A stretch of DNA of 6,809 nt from JBBQXY01 sp051004815 (GCA_051004815.1 JBPCJY010000182.1:1-6809), one strand, 5' to 3'; positions 1 through 5,765 are shown, counted from the stretch's first letter. Notes: generated by a model from the letters alone, not told the origin. Numbers and translations are program-made.

Positions 1-67
1 TCGCTACCAAGGCTTTGAGCAGGCGATTTTCTTCTCGAAGGGCTTGCAGTTCTTCATCTTTCGTCAT
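1..67 (-). CDS. Truncated gene, N-terminal 22 codons, possible transposase
   Basis: The minus strand from 67 down to the window edge opens with ATG and reads MTKDEELQALREENRLLKAL with no stop. An in-frame TAA lies three codons upstream of this ATG with no other usable start between, so the start is fairly firm. The residues are highly charged with leucines spaced like a leucine zipper, as at the start of several transposase families (IS66-like, IS3-like) and of some regulators. A purine-rich GAAAGGAGAGGAAA stretch lies upstream, but more than 20 bases from the ATG, too far for a normal ribosome binding site. Only 22 codons are visible, so the product cannot be assigned; transposase is a guess from the N-terminal style. 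It is divergent from the gene at 195. Confidence 0.5.
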   Translation of the reverse strand, partial: MTKDEELQALREENRLLKALVA

Positions 68-126
68 AGCTATACTTTAGCTCGTTTCCTCTCCTTTCGC
101 AAGTCGGGAGGAGACCTAAGTAGTTA

Positions 127-149
127 CGAAACGTTGCATCCAAGTTTCG
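127..149. promoter_or_regulatory. Inverted repeat upstream of the 195-458 gene
   Basis: CGAAAC (127-132) pairs with GTTTCG (144-149), and inside this TTG (134-136) pairs with CAA (141-143) around the loop CATC, leaving one bulged G at 133. The result is a nine-pair near-palindrome in the short region between two divergent genes, about 45 bases before the ATG at 195. It could be a repressor operator or a leader hairpin. I find no convincing -35/-10 pair here. Confidence 0.4.
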
Positions 150-194
150 ACGTGTAGTAGTAGTAGAAGGAAAAAGTTCTTAGGAGAAAGCAGA

Positions 195-458
195 ATGAGT
201 AGTAACGCTAACGATTGTAGTATGATAGAACAGCGTATCGATGAGAGCAATCTCTATATCAGCACGACACAAGATCAAATCAATAAGCTTGAGCCGGACG
301 ATCCAGATGTTCAAAATAAACGGGATGCCCTGACTCGAAAGCTGGACACCTTACACGGGCAAGTAGATATGCTTCGACATGCTCTGGAAGATTGTCGGCA
401 AGGGAAAGGAGCCAATTTGCCTCCCTTTGATATTGTCTCAGAAGGTGACGCAGTATGA
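195..458 (+). CDS. Small coiled-coil hypothetical protein (87 aa)
   Basis: I do not recognise this family. The start is well supported: AGGAG at 182-186 sits 8 bases before the ATG, and the frame runs to TGA at 456-458. The protein is hydrophilic with no signal peptide or membrane segment. Residues about 10-70 are rich in Glu, Gln, Lys, Asp and Leu with heptad-like spacing (MIEQRIDESN, KRDALTRKLDTLHGQVDMLR), broken by a short acidic Pro segment (EPDDPDV, residues 33-39). This suggests two antiparallel helices forming a coiled-coil hairpin. The two cysteines (8 and 67) lie at either end of this region. It is the only plus-strand gene I accept; it is divergent from the truncated gene at the left edge and convergent with the RNHCP gene. 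A cytoplasmic structural or adaptor role is possible, but function is unknown. Confidence 0.75.
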   Translation: MSSNANDCSMIEQRIDESNLYISTTQDQINKLEPDDPDVQNKRDALTRKLDTLHGQVDMLRHALEDCRQGKGANLPPFDIVSEGDAV

Positions 459-500
459 CAAGTTATGCACCATTCTCACATTAGGCTATTTGAAAATTGA

Positions 501-538
501 ATGAGGCTCAAAAGGGCTAACCGCCCCTTGAACCTCAT
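501..538 (-). terminator. Hairpin between convergent genes, terminator for the RNHCP gene
   Basis: ATGAGGCTCAA (501-511) pairs with TTGAACCTCAT (528-538) with a single C-A mismatch, and GGG/CCC can close the interior. On the minus strand the stem starts 13 bases after the RNHCP stop codon and is followed by TCAATTTTC, a weak U-tract. On the plus strand no T-run follows, so termination of the 195-458 gene is less certain, although the stem could block transcripts from both sides. Confidence 0.6.
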
Positions 539-551
539 CCTTCAAACAAGT

Positions 552-1064
552 TTAACCAGCTTCCTCCACACCCCATTGTTCCTGGTGTTCCTCTAACAAC
601 ATCTCCAATTGCTGGGCCTTCACCTCGCGACTGGTGCGCGGAGCTTGTGCCGATAGGGACAGGACAAGCTCGAAATTGTCATCGGCGGCAATACGATTAA
701 AGCGTTCAAAGCCACAGCCGAGACAAGTGTGTACAATCACATACTCCCCGTTTGGTCGTTGGAAGTGTCCAATAGGCTCCATAACGGAACCACATGTGCT
801 CATTCTGTCTCCTGACTTGCGCTCATCAACATGACGCGAATAGAGACAGAAAGGACAGTGATTGCGATGTCGCCCTCCGCAGGGCGGCGGACAGACAAAA
901 CGACGACAGTGTTTACACTGAAAAAAATCATCCTCCGCTTGTTTATAGCGTGGCTTACGACGCCCATAGGAGCGATACTCGCTCTCTTGCTCATCAGCAT
1001 ACAGATCGTTGTAGTAATGTGTCCTCTCATCCAAACGCAGAAGCTTCTTGCGTAATGGTCGCAT
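552..1064 (-). CDS. RNHCP-domain zinc-ribbon-like protein
   Basis: This 170-residue protein carries the signature that names the RNHCP family, GGRHRNHCPFCL at residues 63-74, followed by SRHVDE (76-81) and GDR (85-87). Paired cysteines C50/C53, C70/C73 and C114/C117, plus C91, look like metal ligands of two zinc ribbons. The NRIAADDN stretch (123-130) is a typical end of the domain. The N-terminal 45 residues are basic and Tyr/Arg-rich, and the last 25 form an acidic Gln/Glu helix. C58 and C62 sit just before the RNHCP core and may be extra ligands or a lineage feature. Function of the family is unknown; RNA or DNA binding is a guess from the ribbons and charge. GAGG lies 7 bases before the ATG, supporting the start. 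No signal peptide is seen, so it is probably cytoplasmic. Confidence 0.88.
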   Translation of the reverse strand: MRPLRKKLLRLDERTHYYNDLYADEQESEYRSYGRRKPRYKQAEDDFFQCKHCRRFVCPPPCGGRHRNHCPFCLYSRHVDERKSGDRMSTCGSVMEPIGHFQRPNGEYVIVHTCLGCGFERFNRIAADDNFELVLSLSAQAPRTSREVKAQQLEMLLEEHQEQWGVEEAG

Positions 1065-1189
1065 CGGTGAACCTCTTTTTTATGTTCAATTTGGTGTTCG
1101 TACAAAATTGGTGGCCTTTTCCTGTGGCAGAAGCAAAGCCTGCCAGCGTGCAGGAGAAGGAAAAAACAAGGACCGATGCGGGTCGTTTC

Positions 1190-1396
1190 GCTGCGTTACA
1201 CATAAAACTTTTGCACTTTCTATAGCGTTGTGTCGTTACAAAGACACGAGTCGCTTGATTAGGGCATGGCGGGACATGCAGAGGCCATGCAGTTGGAATA
1301 GAGTTTGCGAATTCTTCAGAACGTAGCAGTATACGGGCATGAGCCACTAAGGCGGCTAATTGAGAGTGGGCAAAATGCGGCCCTGGAATACTTGCC
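1190..1396 (-). pseudogene. Possible decayed reading frame of unknown origin
   Basis: On the minus strand, a frame opening after an in-frame TAG near 1405 reads protein-like sequence: IPGPHFAHSQLAALVAHAR, then a segment including RSEEFANSIP and a stretch ending ATRVFVTT. Composition is plausible for a soluble domain, but there is no ATG, no ribosome binding site and no upstream continuation. Below about 1200 the frame becomes basic and Cys-rich and no longer looks like protein. I do not recognise a family. It may be a remnant of a lost gene or mobile element, or chance. Confidence 0.2.
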
Positions 1397-1470
1397 AGAA
1401 TCTAAAGAATAAAGGGATTGGTTGTAGTTGGTGTGTGGAGAGGCGCGAGGTGAAAACTGCTAATGAGGTA

Positions 1471-1500
1471 TAACAAAAGAGATAGCTTCGCCAAAGCGAA
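1471..1500 (-). terminator. Weak candidate terminator of the two-component operon
   Basis: On the minus strand TTCGC-TTTG-GCGAA (1500-1487) is followed by the T-rich stretch GCTATCTCTTTTGTT. The stem is only five pairs and lies about 180 bases past the kinase stop, so this is the best candidate seen but a poor one. Confidence 0.25.
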
Positions 1501-1508
1501 TACTACCT

Positions 1509-1664
1509 TACTCTAAGAGCTACCCAGTTGTTCTGACATAATGAACAAAAGTTGTTTTGAGTAGTCTAGTAGCAGTCCACCGCGCCATTGGGTGAGAGGA
1601 CTTGCATTAAAAAGTTACCTTTCTAGGTCAATGTTGAGTTAACTACTCTAAAGTATAGCTACCC
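1509..1664 (+). repeat. Diverged direct repeat at 1509-1525 and 1644-1664
   Basis: TACTCTAA-GA-GCTACCC (1509-1525) and TACTCTAA-AGTATA-GCTACCC (1644-1664) share 15 bases in the same order with a different spacer. The second copy lies just downstream of the kinase stop codon. Part of it, CTAAAGTATAGCTA (1649-1662), recurs in inverted orientation at 67-80. Origin unknown; an element end or chance are both possible. Confidence 0.35.
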
Positions 1665-1676
1665 TCCTGTGAAAAG

Positions 1677-3194
1677 TCAAGAATTTACAACCGGCAATGT
1701 AATGGTAAAAGTACTTCCCTTCCCAGGCGTACTTTCTACTTCAATGGTACCATGTTGCTGTTGCACAATACTTTGGACAATCGCCAATCCCAGACCACTC
1801 CCACCGCGCTCACGGGAGCGGGTACGGTCTGCCCGATAAAAACGCTCGAAAATGTGAGGGATATCTTCTGGGGCAATGCCAATGCCCGTATCGCTCACTT
1901 TGACCATGGCCTCGTGTGCCTCTGTCGATAGCGCAAGTGAAACAGAACCCTCGTATGGAGTATACTTGAGCGCGTTATCCAGCAAAGCCACCAGTACTTG
2001 TTTCAATTGATCGGCATTGCCATAGACCTGTGCTGGCGTAATGTTCTGTAGCAGTAGACGCGGCCCTTGCTGTTGCGACTCAGATGTATCTTGTTCTTTT
2101 ATAGGGCGATACTGGCGAAACACTTCCAGCAAAAGGCTATCCAGATCAACAATCTGCTCTTGGTCGTTGGTATTCTTATAGCCATTGACTAGGGTAATTT
2201 CATTCTGTCGAGAAGCATCTGAGCGAGTGAGCGTCAGGAGGTCGTTGACCAGGCGTCCCATACGGTCTGCCTCGGCGCGTGCATCTTGTAAAGCGGCCTG
2301 CGCCTCTGCGGGTGGCAGGTCGGGAGCTTTCGTTAGCAGGTCAAGATTGCAGCGAATAGAGGTGATCGGTGCTCGCAGTTCATGGGAGGCATCGGCGACG
2401 AAGCGTTGTTGGTGCTGGTACAACTCTTCCAGGTTGGTAAGCATCTCATTAAAGGTAGTTGCGAGTATTGCCAGCTCATCCCGTCCGAGTCTTGTTCGGG
2501 TCGGAACACGTTGGCTAAAATTACGTGACGTGCTAATGCTGTGGGCCGTTTTTGTCACACGCCTCACAGCAGAGAGCACGCCCCAGGTAATAAACCACCC
2601 ACCCACCAATGCAAAGATGATGACTAATGCACCACCTTGCAGGAGTAGCAAGCGCAGGTTAGCAAGCGATTGTTCGATATCTTGTTCTGACCGTGCCGTC
2701 TGAATAATATGGACACTGCCAAAATCTCCATTTGCCAGTGTATAAACACGGATATGGTGCCCTTGATAGGTGACGGTGCTGTAGAAACCATTTGGCGTGA
2801 TGGATGTAAGATCGAACTGTTGTAGGGCAATACGGGCTGCTTGACTATCCCATGGTACGGGACTTGAACCAAGATTATCGACGGTGGGGTTGGTGAAATC
2901 GTTAGTGTTGTTGGCAGTCACGGCTAGCAGTGCCATCTTGTCGCTCAGCACTTCGATGGAGACGCCACCAGTACCCAGGCCATCAACACTGGGTAAAACA
3001 GCGGGCAGTGACCCTGGGCTGGCGAGAAACTTGCCAAGCTTTACGCTGGCTGCCCTACTGCTCAGGGTATTATTCAGGTCAGCATAAGCTCGTTGTTCTG
3101 CTTGTGCATAGACGGTTTGCCCAAAGAACCAGAGTGCTATCACTACAAGCAGGGTATAGAACAAGGTGAGGCGTAGTTGGAGCGGAATATACAT
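1677..3194 (-). CDS. Membrane sensor histidine kinase, HAMP-containing
   Basis: This 505-residue protein has the full architecture of an OmpR-partner histidine kinase. A membrane segment at about 9-29 and a second at about 184-206 bracket an extracytoplasmic domain of roughly 150 residues, which I cannot assign to a named sensor fold. A HAMP linker (about 205-258) follows. The dimerisation domain has FVADASHELRAPITSI with phospho-acceptor H271. The ATPase domain shows the N-box LLDNALKYTP (N407), G1 box DTGIGI (435-440), F-box F449/F452, and G2 box GGSGLGLAI (464-472). All catalytic boxes are intact. A Gln/Glu/Asn-rich insert at about 340-377 lies between the helical and ATPase domains. The start follows the regulator stop by 9 bases, and AGGAAG overlapping the junction serves as ribosome binding site, so the two are co-transcribed and probably translationally linked. 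Expected reaction: autophosphorylation and transfer to the adjacent regulator. The signal is unknown. Confidence 0.95.
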   Translation of the reverse strand: MYIPLQLRLTLFYTLLVVIALWFFGQTVYAQAEQRAYADLNNTLSSRAASVKLGKFLASPGSLPAVLPSVDGLGTGGVSIEVLSDKMALLAVTANNTNDFTNPTVDNLGSSPVPWDSQAARIALQQFDLTSITPNGFYSTVTYQGHHIRVYTLANGDFGSVHIIQTARSEQDIEQSLANLRLLLLQGGALVIIFALVGGWFITWGVLSAVRRVTKTAHSISTSRNFSQRVPTRTRLGRDELAILATTFNEMLTNLEELYQHQQRFVADASHELRAPITSIRCNLDLLTKAPDLPPAEAQAALQDARAEADRMGRLVNDLLTLTRSDASRQNEITLVNGYKNTNDQEQIVDLDSLLLEVFRQYRPIKEQDTSESQQQGPRLLLQNITPAQVYGNADQLKQVLVALLDNALKYTPYEGSVSLALSTEAHEAMVKVSDTGIGIAPEDIPHIFERFYRADRTRSRERGGSGLGLAIVQSIVQQQHGTIEVESTPGKGSTFTITLPVVNS

Positions 3195-3203
3195 ACGAAC
3201 TTC

Positions 3204-3890
3204 CTATTCCGAACTGCGAAGCACATAGCCAGCTCCGCGCACTGTTTGCAGTAATCGTTTCGCGCCGTCTTGCTCTAGCTTGCTACGTAAGTGGCCGATG
3301 TAGACCTCAAGAACATTGGGACCACCCTCAAAATCTCTGCCCCAGATGCGATCCATGAGCACATTACGTGTCAGCACCACGCGAGGATTGCGTAGAAATA
3401 ATGACAGTAATTCGTACTCCGTGGTACTCAGTTCAATGCTGCGCTGCCCACGTTTGGCTTGCCGTGTAGCCGTATCCAGTTCGAGGTCTGCGAAACAAAG
3501 CACTTCATGGGCGACATCCGCCGGATTGTGTCTGCGTAACAATGCTTTAACTCGCGCTAGAAGTTCTTCAAGAGCAAACGGTTTGACAAGGTAATCGTCC
3601 GCACCAATCTCCAGTCCAACTACGCGGTCTGCTATAGCATCGCGAGCCGTGAGCATGAGGATTGCGACGCCATTTTCAACGGCACGCAGACGGCGGCAGA
3701 CCTCAAGCCCGTCAATGCCTGGCAACATCAGGTCGAGAATTATCAGGTCGGGCGATTTTGTCCGTGCAATCTCCAGAGCTGTTCTACCATCTAGTGCGGT
3801 CGAGACATGGTAGCCCTCGTAGGTGAGAGTACGACGAAGCGCATTGGTGACACGGCTGTCGTCATCGACAATAAGAATATGTGTGCTCAT
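3204..3890 (-). CDS. OmpR/PhoB-family response regulator
   Basis: The product is 228 residues, the usual family length. The receiver domain (1-120) has the acidic pocket D9-D11, phospho-acceptor D53 in ILDLMLPGIDG, switch T81 and K103 in VKPF. The C-terminal winged helix (about 130-226) has the typical ELSTTEYELL (153-162), RIWGRDFEGG (181-190), VYIGHLRSKL (196-205) and RGAGYVL (218-224). It should act as a phosphorylation-dependent DNA-binding transcription factor paired with the kinase that follows immediately. An in-frame TGA lies four codons before the ATG, so the start is fixed, although no good Shine-Dalgarno is visible (only GGTGAT about 10-15 bases away). Weak initiation or leader dependence may be relevant, given the long hairpin just upstream. 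It is colinear with the lipoprotein gene. A PhoB-like direct repeat upstream of that gene is a candidate target. Confidence 0.96.
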   Translation of the reverse strand: MSTHILIVDDDSRVTNALRRTLTYEGYHVSTALDGRTALEIARTKSPDLIILDLMLPGIDGLEVCRRLRAVENGVAILMLTARDAIADRVVGLEIGADDYLVKPFALEELLARVKALLRRHNPADVAHEVLCFADLELDTATRQAKRGQRSIELSTTEYELLSLFLRNPRVVLTRNVLMDRIWGRDFEGGPNVLEVYIGHLRSKLEQDGAKRLLQTVRGAGYVLRSSE

Positions 3891-3934
3891 CAGTTTGTTT
3901 CATCACCATTGTGTTAATCCGTAAGCTATGTCCC

Positions 3935-3987
3935 GCAAATGAGAGCAGGCAATTACAAAGATTTGCACCTTGTCTGCTCTCATTTGC
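3935..3987. promoter_or_regulatory. Long hairpin between lipoprotein gene and response regulator
   Basis: GCAAATGAGAGCAG (3935-3948) pairs perfectly with CTGCTCTCATTTGC (3974-3987), and the stem continues through a G-T wobble and CAA/TTG to 18 pairs around a 17-base loop. It starts one base after the lipoprotein stop codon on the minus strand. No T-run follows on either strand, so it is not a classic intrinsic terminator. The loop carries another ATTTGC (3961-3966) that could compete for GCAAAT (3935-3940). It may set expression of the regulator relative to the lipoprotein by attenuation or mRNA processing, or serve as a protein-binding palindrome. Confidence 0.6.
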
Positions 3988-3988
3988 C

Positions 3989-5332
3989 TCAATTCGTGAT
4001 CCATTCTATGCCCCAGGGCGCATGTACAGTTCCTTGGATAACATGTTGCGCTTGACCGGTCGCGGCATCTAAGAGGGTAATACCGCTGGTTGGGTCAACC
4101 GCGTACAAGGTTTTGTCATCGGCACTGAGACCAACACTCGTCAATGCCTGTTGCGTCAGGTAATGGCCCTGCACGCTCAGATCCGCTGTCTTGACGGCCC
4201 AGATGCCATCCATTCCTGTAAAGTATAACGTGTTCTGATCGGTGCTCAGTGCCGCGCCATTATACAGCATGCGCGTTTTGTCTTCACTATTCATCGTGAC
4301 GTTCCCTGGATCAAAGTGCTTGGTACTGAGAATTTGATCGGAATAGATGCTCAAGGGATCGTTCGTGTTGAGCTTAATGCTTGCCACTACTCCCAGTACA
4401 CCATTGGCCGCGTACAATGTGCCGCCATCTGCGGAAAGTGCCAGCGTGTAGTAGCGCAGCATGTCAACAGATTTTCCGGTGGGGAGATCAATGCAGCGTG
4501 CTATCGGCGGCTGAATCTGGTCATTGAGCGGCAGGACATGGATAAAGGCCAGGTTGCGACGTGCATCAATATATAACGTAAAGGCTTGTGTCCCATCTTT
4601 CACCATCTGTCGGGCTATGGCTGAGCCACTCATGTTGGGATCGCCTGTGGGGCTTAATGCCGACTTATCGACTATGGGAGTCTCTACCAGCGTATTCCCA
4701 ATAACGTCGTATACGCGGACATAATAATGTCCTGGTGTATCGTTGAGCTTCTCCAGCAGATACAACGCTTTGCCGCCCGGCGAGATGGCATCGAGCGTGA
4801 AATCGCCACTCAGCTTGATGCTTTTGACCAACCTGCCAGCTTGCGTATCAACGAAGGCTATAGTAGTCAAATCAGTATCTGCTACGTATTGGCGTAGAGC
4901 AAGCCACTGTCCCGTTGACGACACAACGGCATTGTCATAGCCATACGCTGCTGTTGCATACGTACCAGGAATGGTAAATGAGCGCATGGTCACTCCCGTC
5001 TGGGTGCTCATGACAGAGATTGTTGTCTGTCCGTTTTGTGGTAGAGCGGTGTAGAGGGTGTGATGATCAATAGAGGTTAGACCGGAAGGGAGTGAGACGA
5101 ATGCTGTCGGATGCGCACTGCCAGGGTGGAGGGCCACGATATGCTGGCTCGCATAAGAATTTCCTTGTGCTCCATAACCATCCAGGACGTAAATATTCTC
5201 TCCTGCTGGTACCATAGGAACAATAGTTGTATTGCTTGTTGGGAAACTTGTGCCACAAGCTGCACAAAGAGTAAGCAGCAGACTCAGTAGCAATGTTAGA
5301 TGGTATCCAGAATGCACAGATTTCTTCTGCAT
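3989..5332 (-). CDS. Secreted beta-propeller protein, probable lipoprotein
   Basis: The 447-residue product begins with MQKK, a hydrophobic stretch (about 12-22) and LCAAC ending at C26, followed by a Gly/Thr/Ser/Pro linker. This looks like a lipoprotein signal, although Cys at -3 departs from the usual lipobox; ordinary secretion is the alternative. The mature part consists of beta-propeller repeats. A recurring blade motif is seen at 182-193 (AISPGGKALYLL), 298-310 (ALSADGGTLYAAN), 361-372 (ALSTDQNTLYFT) and 401-413 (GLSADDKTLYAVD), often followed by a strand ending in a TG turn (LDAATGQ, 421-427). This matches YVTN/YncE-like propellers. No enzymatic residues can be claimed; ligand binding or surface interaction is likely. 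The start is firm: AGGAGGT lies 8 bases before the ATG. It lies upstream of and colinear with the two-component genes, suggesting an accessory sensor or target of that system. Confidence 0.88.
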   Translation of the reverse strand: MQKKSVHSGYHLTLLLSLLLTLCAACGTSFPTSNTTIVPMVPAGENIYVLDGYGAQGNSYASQHIVALHPGSAHPTAFVSLPSGLTSIDHHTLYTALPQNGQTTISVMSTQTGVTMRSFTIPGTYATAAYGYDNAVVSSTGQWLALRQYVADTDLTTIAFVDTQAGRLVKSIKLSGDFTLDAISPGGKALYLLEKLNDTPGHYYVRVYDVIGNTLVETPIVDKSALSPTGDPNMSGSAIARQMVKDGTQAFTLYIDARRNLAFIHVLPLNDQIQPPIARCIDLPTGKSVDMLRYYTLALSADGGTLYAANGVLGVVASIKLNTNDPLSIYSDQILSTKHFDPGNVTMNSEDKTRMLYNGAALSTDQNTLYFTGMDGIWAVKTADLSVQGHYLTQQALTSVGLSADDKTLYAVDPTSGITLLDAATGQAQHVIQGTVHAPWGIEWITN

Positions 5333-5337
5333 GGCAT

Positions 5338-5353
5338 TGACCTCCTCAGGTCA
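5338..5353 (-). promoter_or_regulatory. Perfect palindrome enclosing the lipoprotein RBS
   Basis: TGACCT (5338-5343) and AGGTCA (5348-5353) form a perfect six-pair inverted repeat with a 4-base centre. On the minus strand it reads TGACCT-GAGG-AGGTCA, so the Shine-Dalgarno GAGGAGGT occupies the loop and 3' arm and ends 5 bases before the ATG. Folded in RNA it would sequester the RBS; as DNA it could be an operator just upstream of the start codon. Confidence 0.55.
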
Positions 5354-5387
5354 TTAGAAGCACATACACACTGCATGCGCTCATCAT

Positions 5388-5409
5388 ATCATATGCTGAG
5401 AAAGTTATA
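5388..5409 (-). promoter_or_regulatory. Candidate -10 hexamers of the lipoprotein gene
   Basis: On the minus strand TATAAC (5409-5404) and TATGAT (5393-5388) each match the sigma-70 -10 consensus at five of six positions. Neither has a good -35 at the right distance, which fits an activator-dependent promoter. TATAAC lies 8 bases downstream of the direct-repeat site at 5418-5435. Confidence 0.45.
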
Positions 5410-5417
5410 ACCCGCTG

Positions 5418-5435
5418 AACTGAAATAAAACTGAA
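5418..5435 (-). promoter_or_regulatory. PhoB-type direct repeat, candidate response-regulator site
   Basis: On the minus strand the site reads TTCAGTT-TTAT-TTCAGTT, two identical 7-mers with an 11-base period, 18 bases in all. OmpR/PhoB-family regulators bind such tandem half-sites in place of a -35 box. A degenerate third unit TGCAGAG lies one period upstream (5446-5440). A -10-like TATAAC follows 8 bases later. The winged-helix regulator encoded just downstream of the lipoprotein gene is the obvious candidate ligand, but this is inferred from spacing only. Confidence 0.5.
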
Positions 5436-5463
5436 TCGGCTCTGCAATAAAGCTTTTTCATTT

Positions 5464-5520
5464 GGGCTAAAACGAGGACGGTGAAGCGACATTGTCGCTT
5501 CACCGTCCTCGTTTTAGCCC
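5464..5520. terminator. Perfect 28-bp inverted repeat, bidirectional terminator
   Basis: Bases 5464-5491 are the exact reverse complement of 5493-5520 around a single central T. The GC-rich core (CGAGGACGGTGAAGCGACA and its complement) is flanked by AAAA on the 5' side and TTTT on the 3' side on both strands, as in a two-way intrinsic terminator. It lies 19 bases past the stop of the 59-residue membrane protein and insulates that gene from the lipoprotein promoter. A perfect arm of this length is unusual for a simple terminator. Confidence 0.75.
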
Positions 5521-5539
5521 ATTGAGATTTCCGCTTGAA

Positions 5540-5719
5540 TTACGCCTCTTTATGTTTAAGCAAGCGGCGTACCAAGATGAAAGCCCCAGTTGCCGTGGCT
5601 ACTGCCATTGTGGCAGGAATGAGCAACCAAAAGTTGAAGCCCCTCTTTGTATACATGTCGTCAATCTGGTCAATGATTTCAACTTTTTCCTTGACTGCCT
5701 CTTTAACTGCGTTTGTCAT
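5540..5719 (-). CDS. Small single-span membrane protein (59 aa)
   Basis: A short frame from ATG at 5719 to TAA at 5542-5540. Residues 1-26 form a charged amphipathic helix (VKEAVKEKVEIIDQIDD at 5-21), then NFWLLIPATMAVATATGAF and ILV (29-50) make one membrane span, and the basic tail RRLLKHKEA follows. The tail favours a cytoplasmic C-terminus. AAAGGA lies 10 bases before the ATG, a TATAAT box lies about 115 bases upstream and a strong terminator follows the stop, so it looks like a complete single-gene unit. I do not recognise the family; it could be a regulator or anchor of a membrane complex, a stress-related membrane peptide, or a holin- or toxin-like peptide. Nothing links it firmly to the nearby kinases except position. 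Confidence 0.75.
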   Translation of the reverse strand: MTNAVKEAVKEKVEIIDQIDDMYTKRGFNFWLLIPATMAVATATGAFILVRRLLKHKEA

Positions 5720-5748
5720 GATAAAAATATCCTTTCACATTACATAGC

Positions 5749-5765
5749 GGTAGTGAGTTACTACC
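5749..5765 (-). promoter_or_regulatory. Leader hairpin before the small membrane protein
   Basis: GGTAGT (5749-5754) and ACTACC (5760-5765) form a perfect six-pair stem with a 5-base loop, about 12-18 bases upstream of the ribosome binding site. Other GGTA and TACC segments in the roughly 105-base leader (around 5774 and 5818) could pair alternatively. Confidence 0.35.

Larger units (their letters stand above)
1065..1676. other. Long intergenic region without a convincing gene
   Basis: These 612 bases hold only short frames without ribosome binding sites or recognisable motifs. They contain a hairpin at 1121-1154 (TGGCAG/CTGCCA inside CCTG/CAGG), a possible decayed frame on the minus strand around 1190-1396, a small hairpin TTCGC-CAAA-GCGAA at 1487-1500, an inverted repeat TTGTTC/GAACAA at 1528-1548, and a diverged direct repeat at 1509-1525 and 1644-1664. 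The kinase mRNA must end in here. No clear promoter for the RNHCP gene was found. Confidence 0.6.

Noticed and set aside
155..166. (TAG)4 trinucleotide run upstream of the 195 gene
   Set aside because: Too short to claim as a functional microsatellite or phase-variation tract.
794..1225. Plus-strand frame of 143 codons and overlapping shorter frames across 634-1326
   Set aside because: They lie opposite or beside the RNHCP gene, have no ribosome binding site, and encode low-quality Cys/His/Arg-rich sequence. The minus-strand frame has clear domain motifs.
1027..1347. Minus-strand frame of 106 codons as an intact gene
   Set aside because: It starts at a GTG with no RBS, overlaps the RNHCP gene, and its C-terminal half is not protein-like.
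2185..2703. Plus-strand 172-codon frame inside the histidine kinase
   Set aside because: Ser/Arg/Ala-rich antisense shadow of a gene with intact catalytic motifs.
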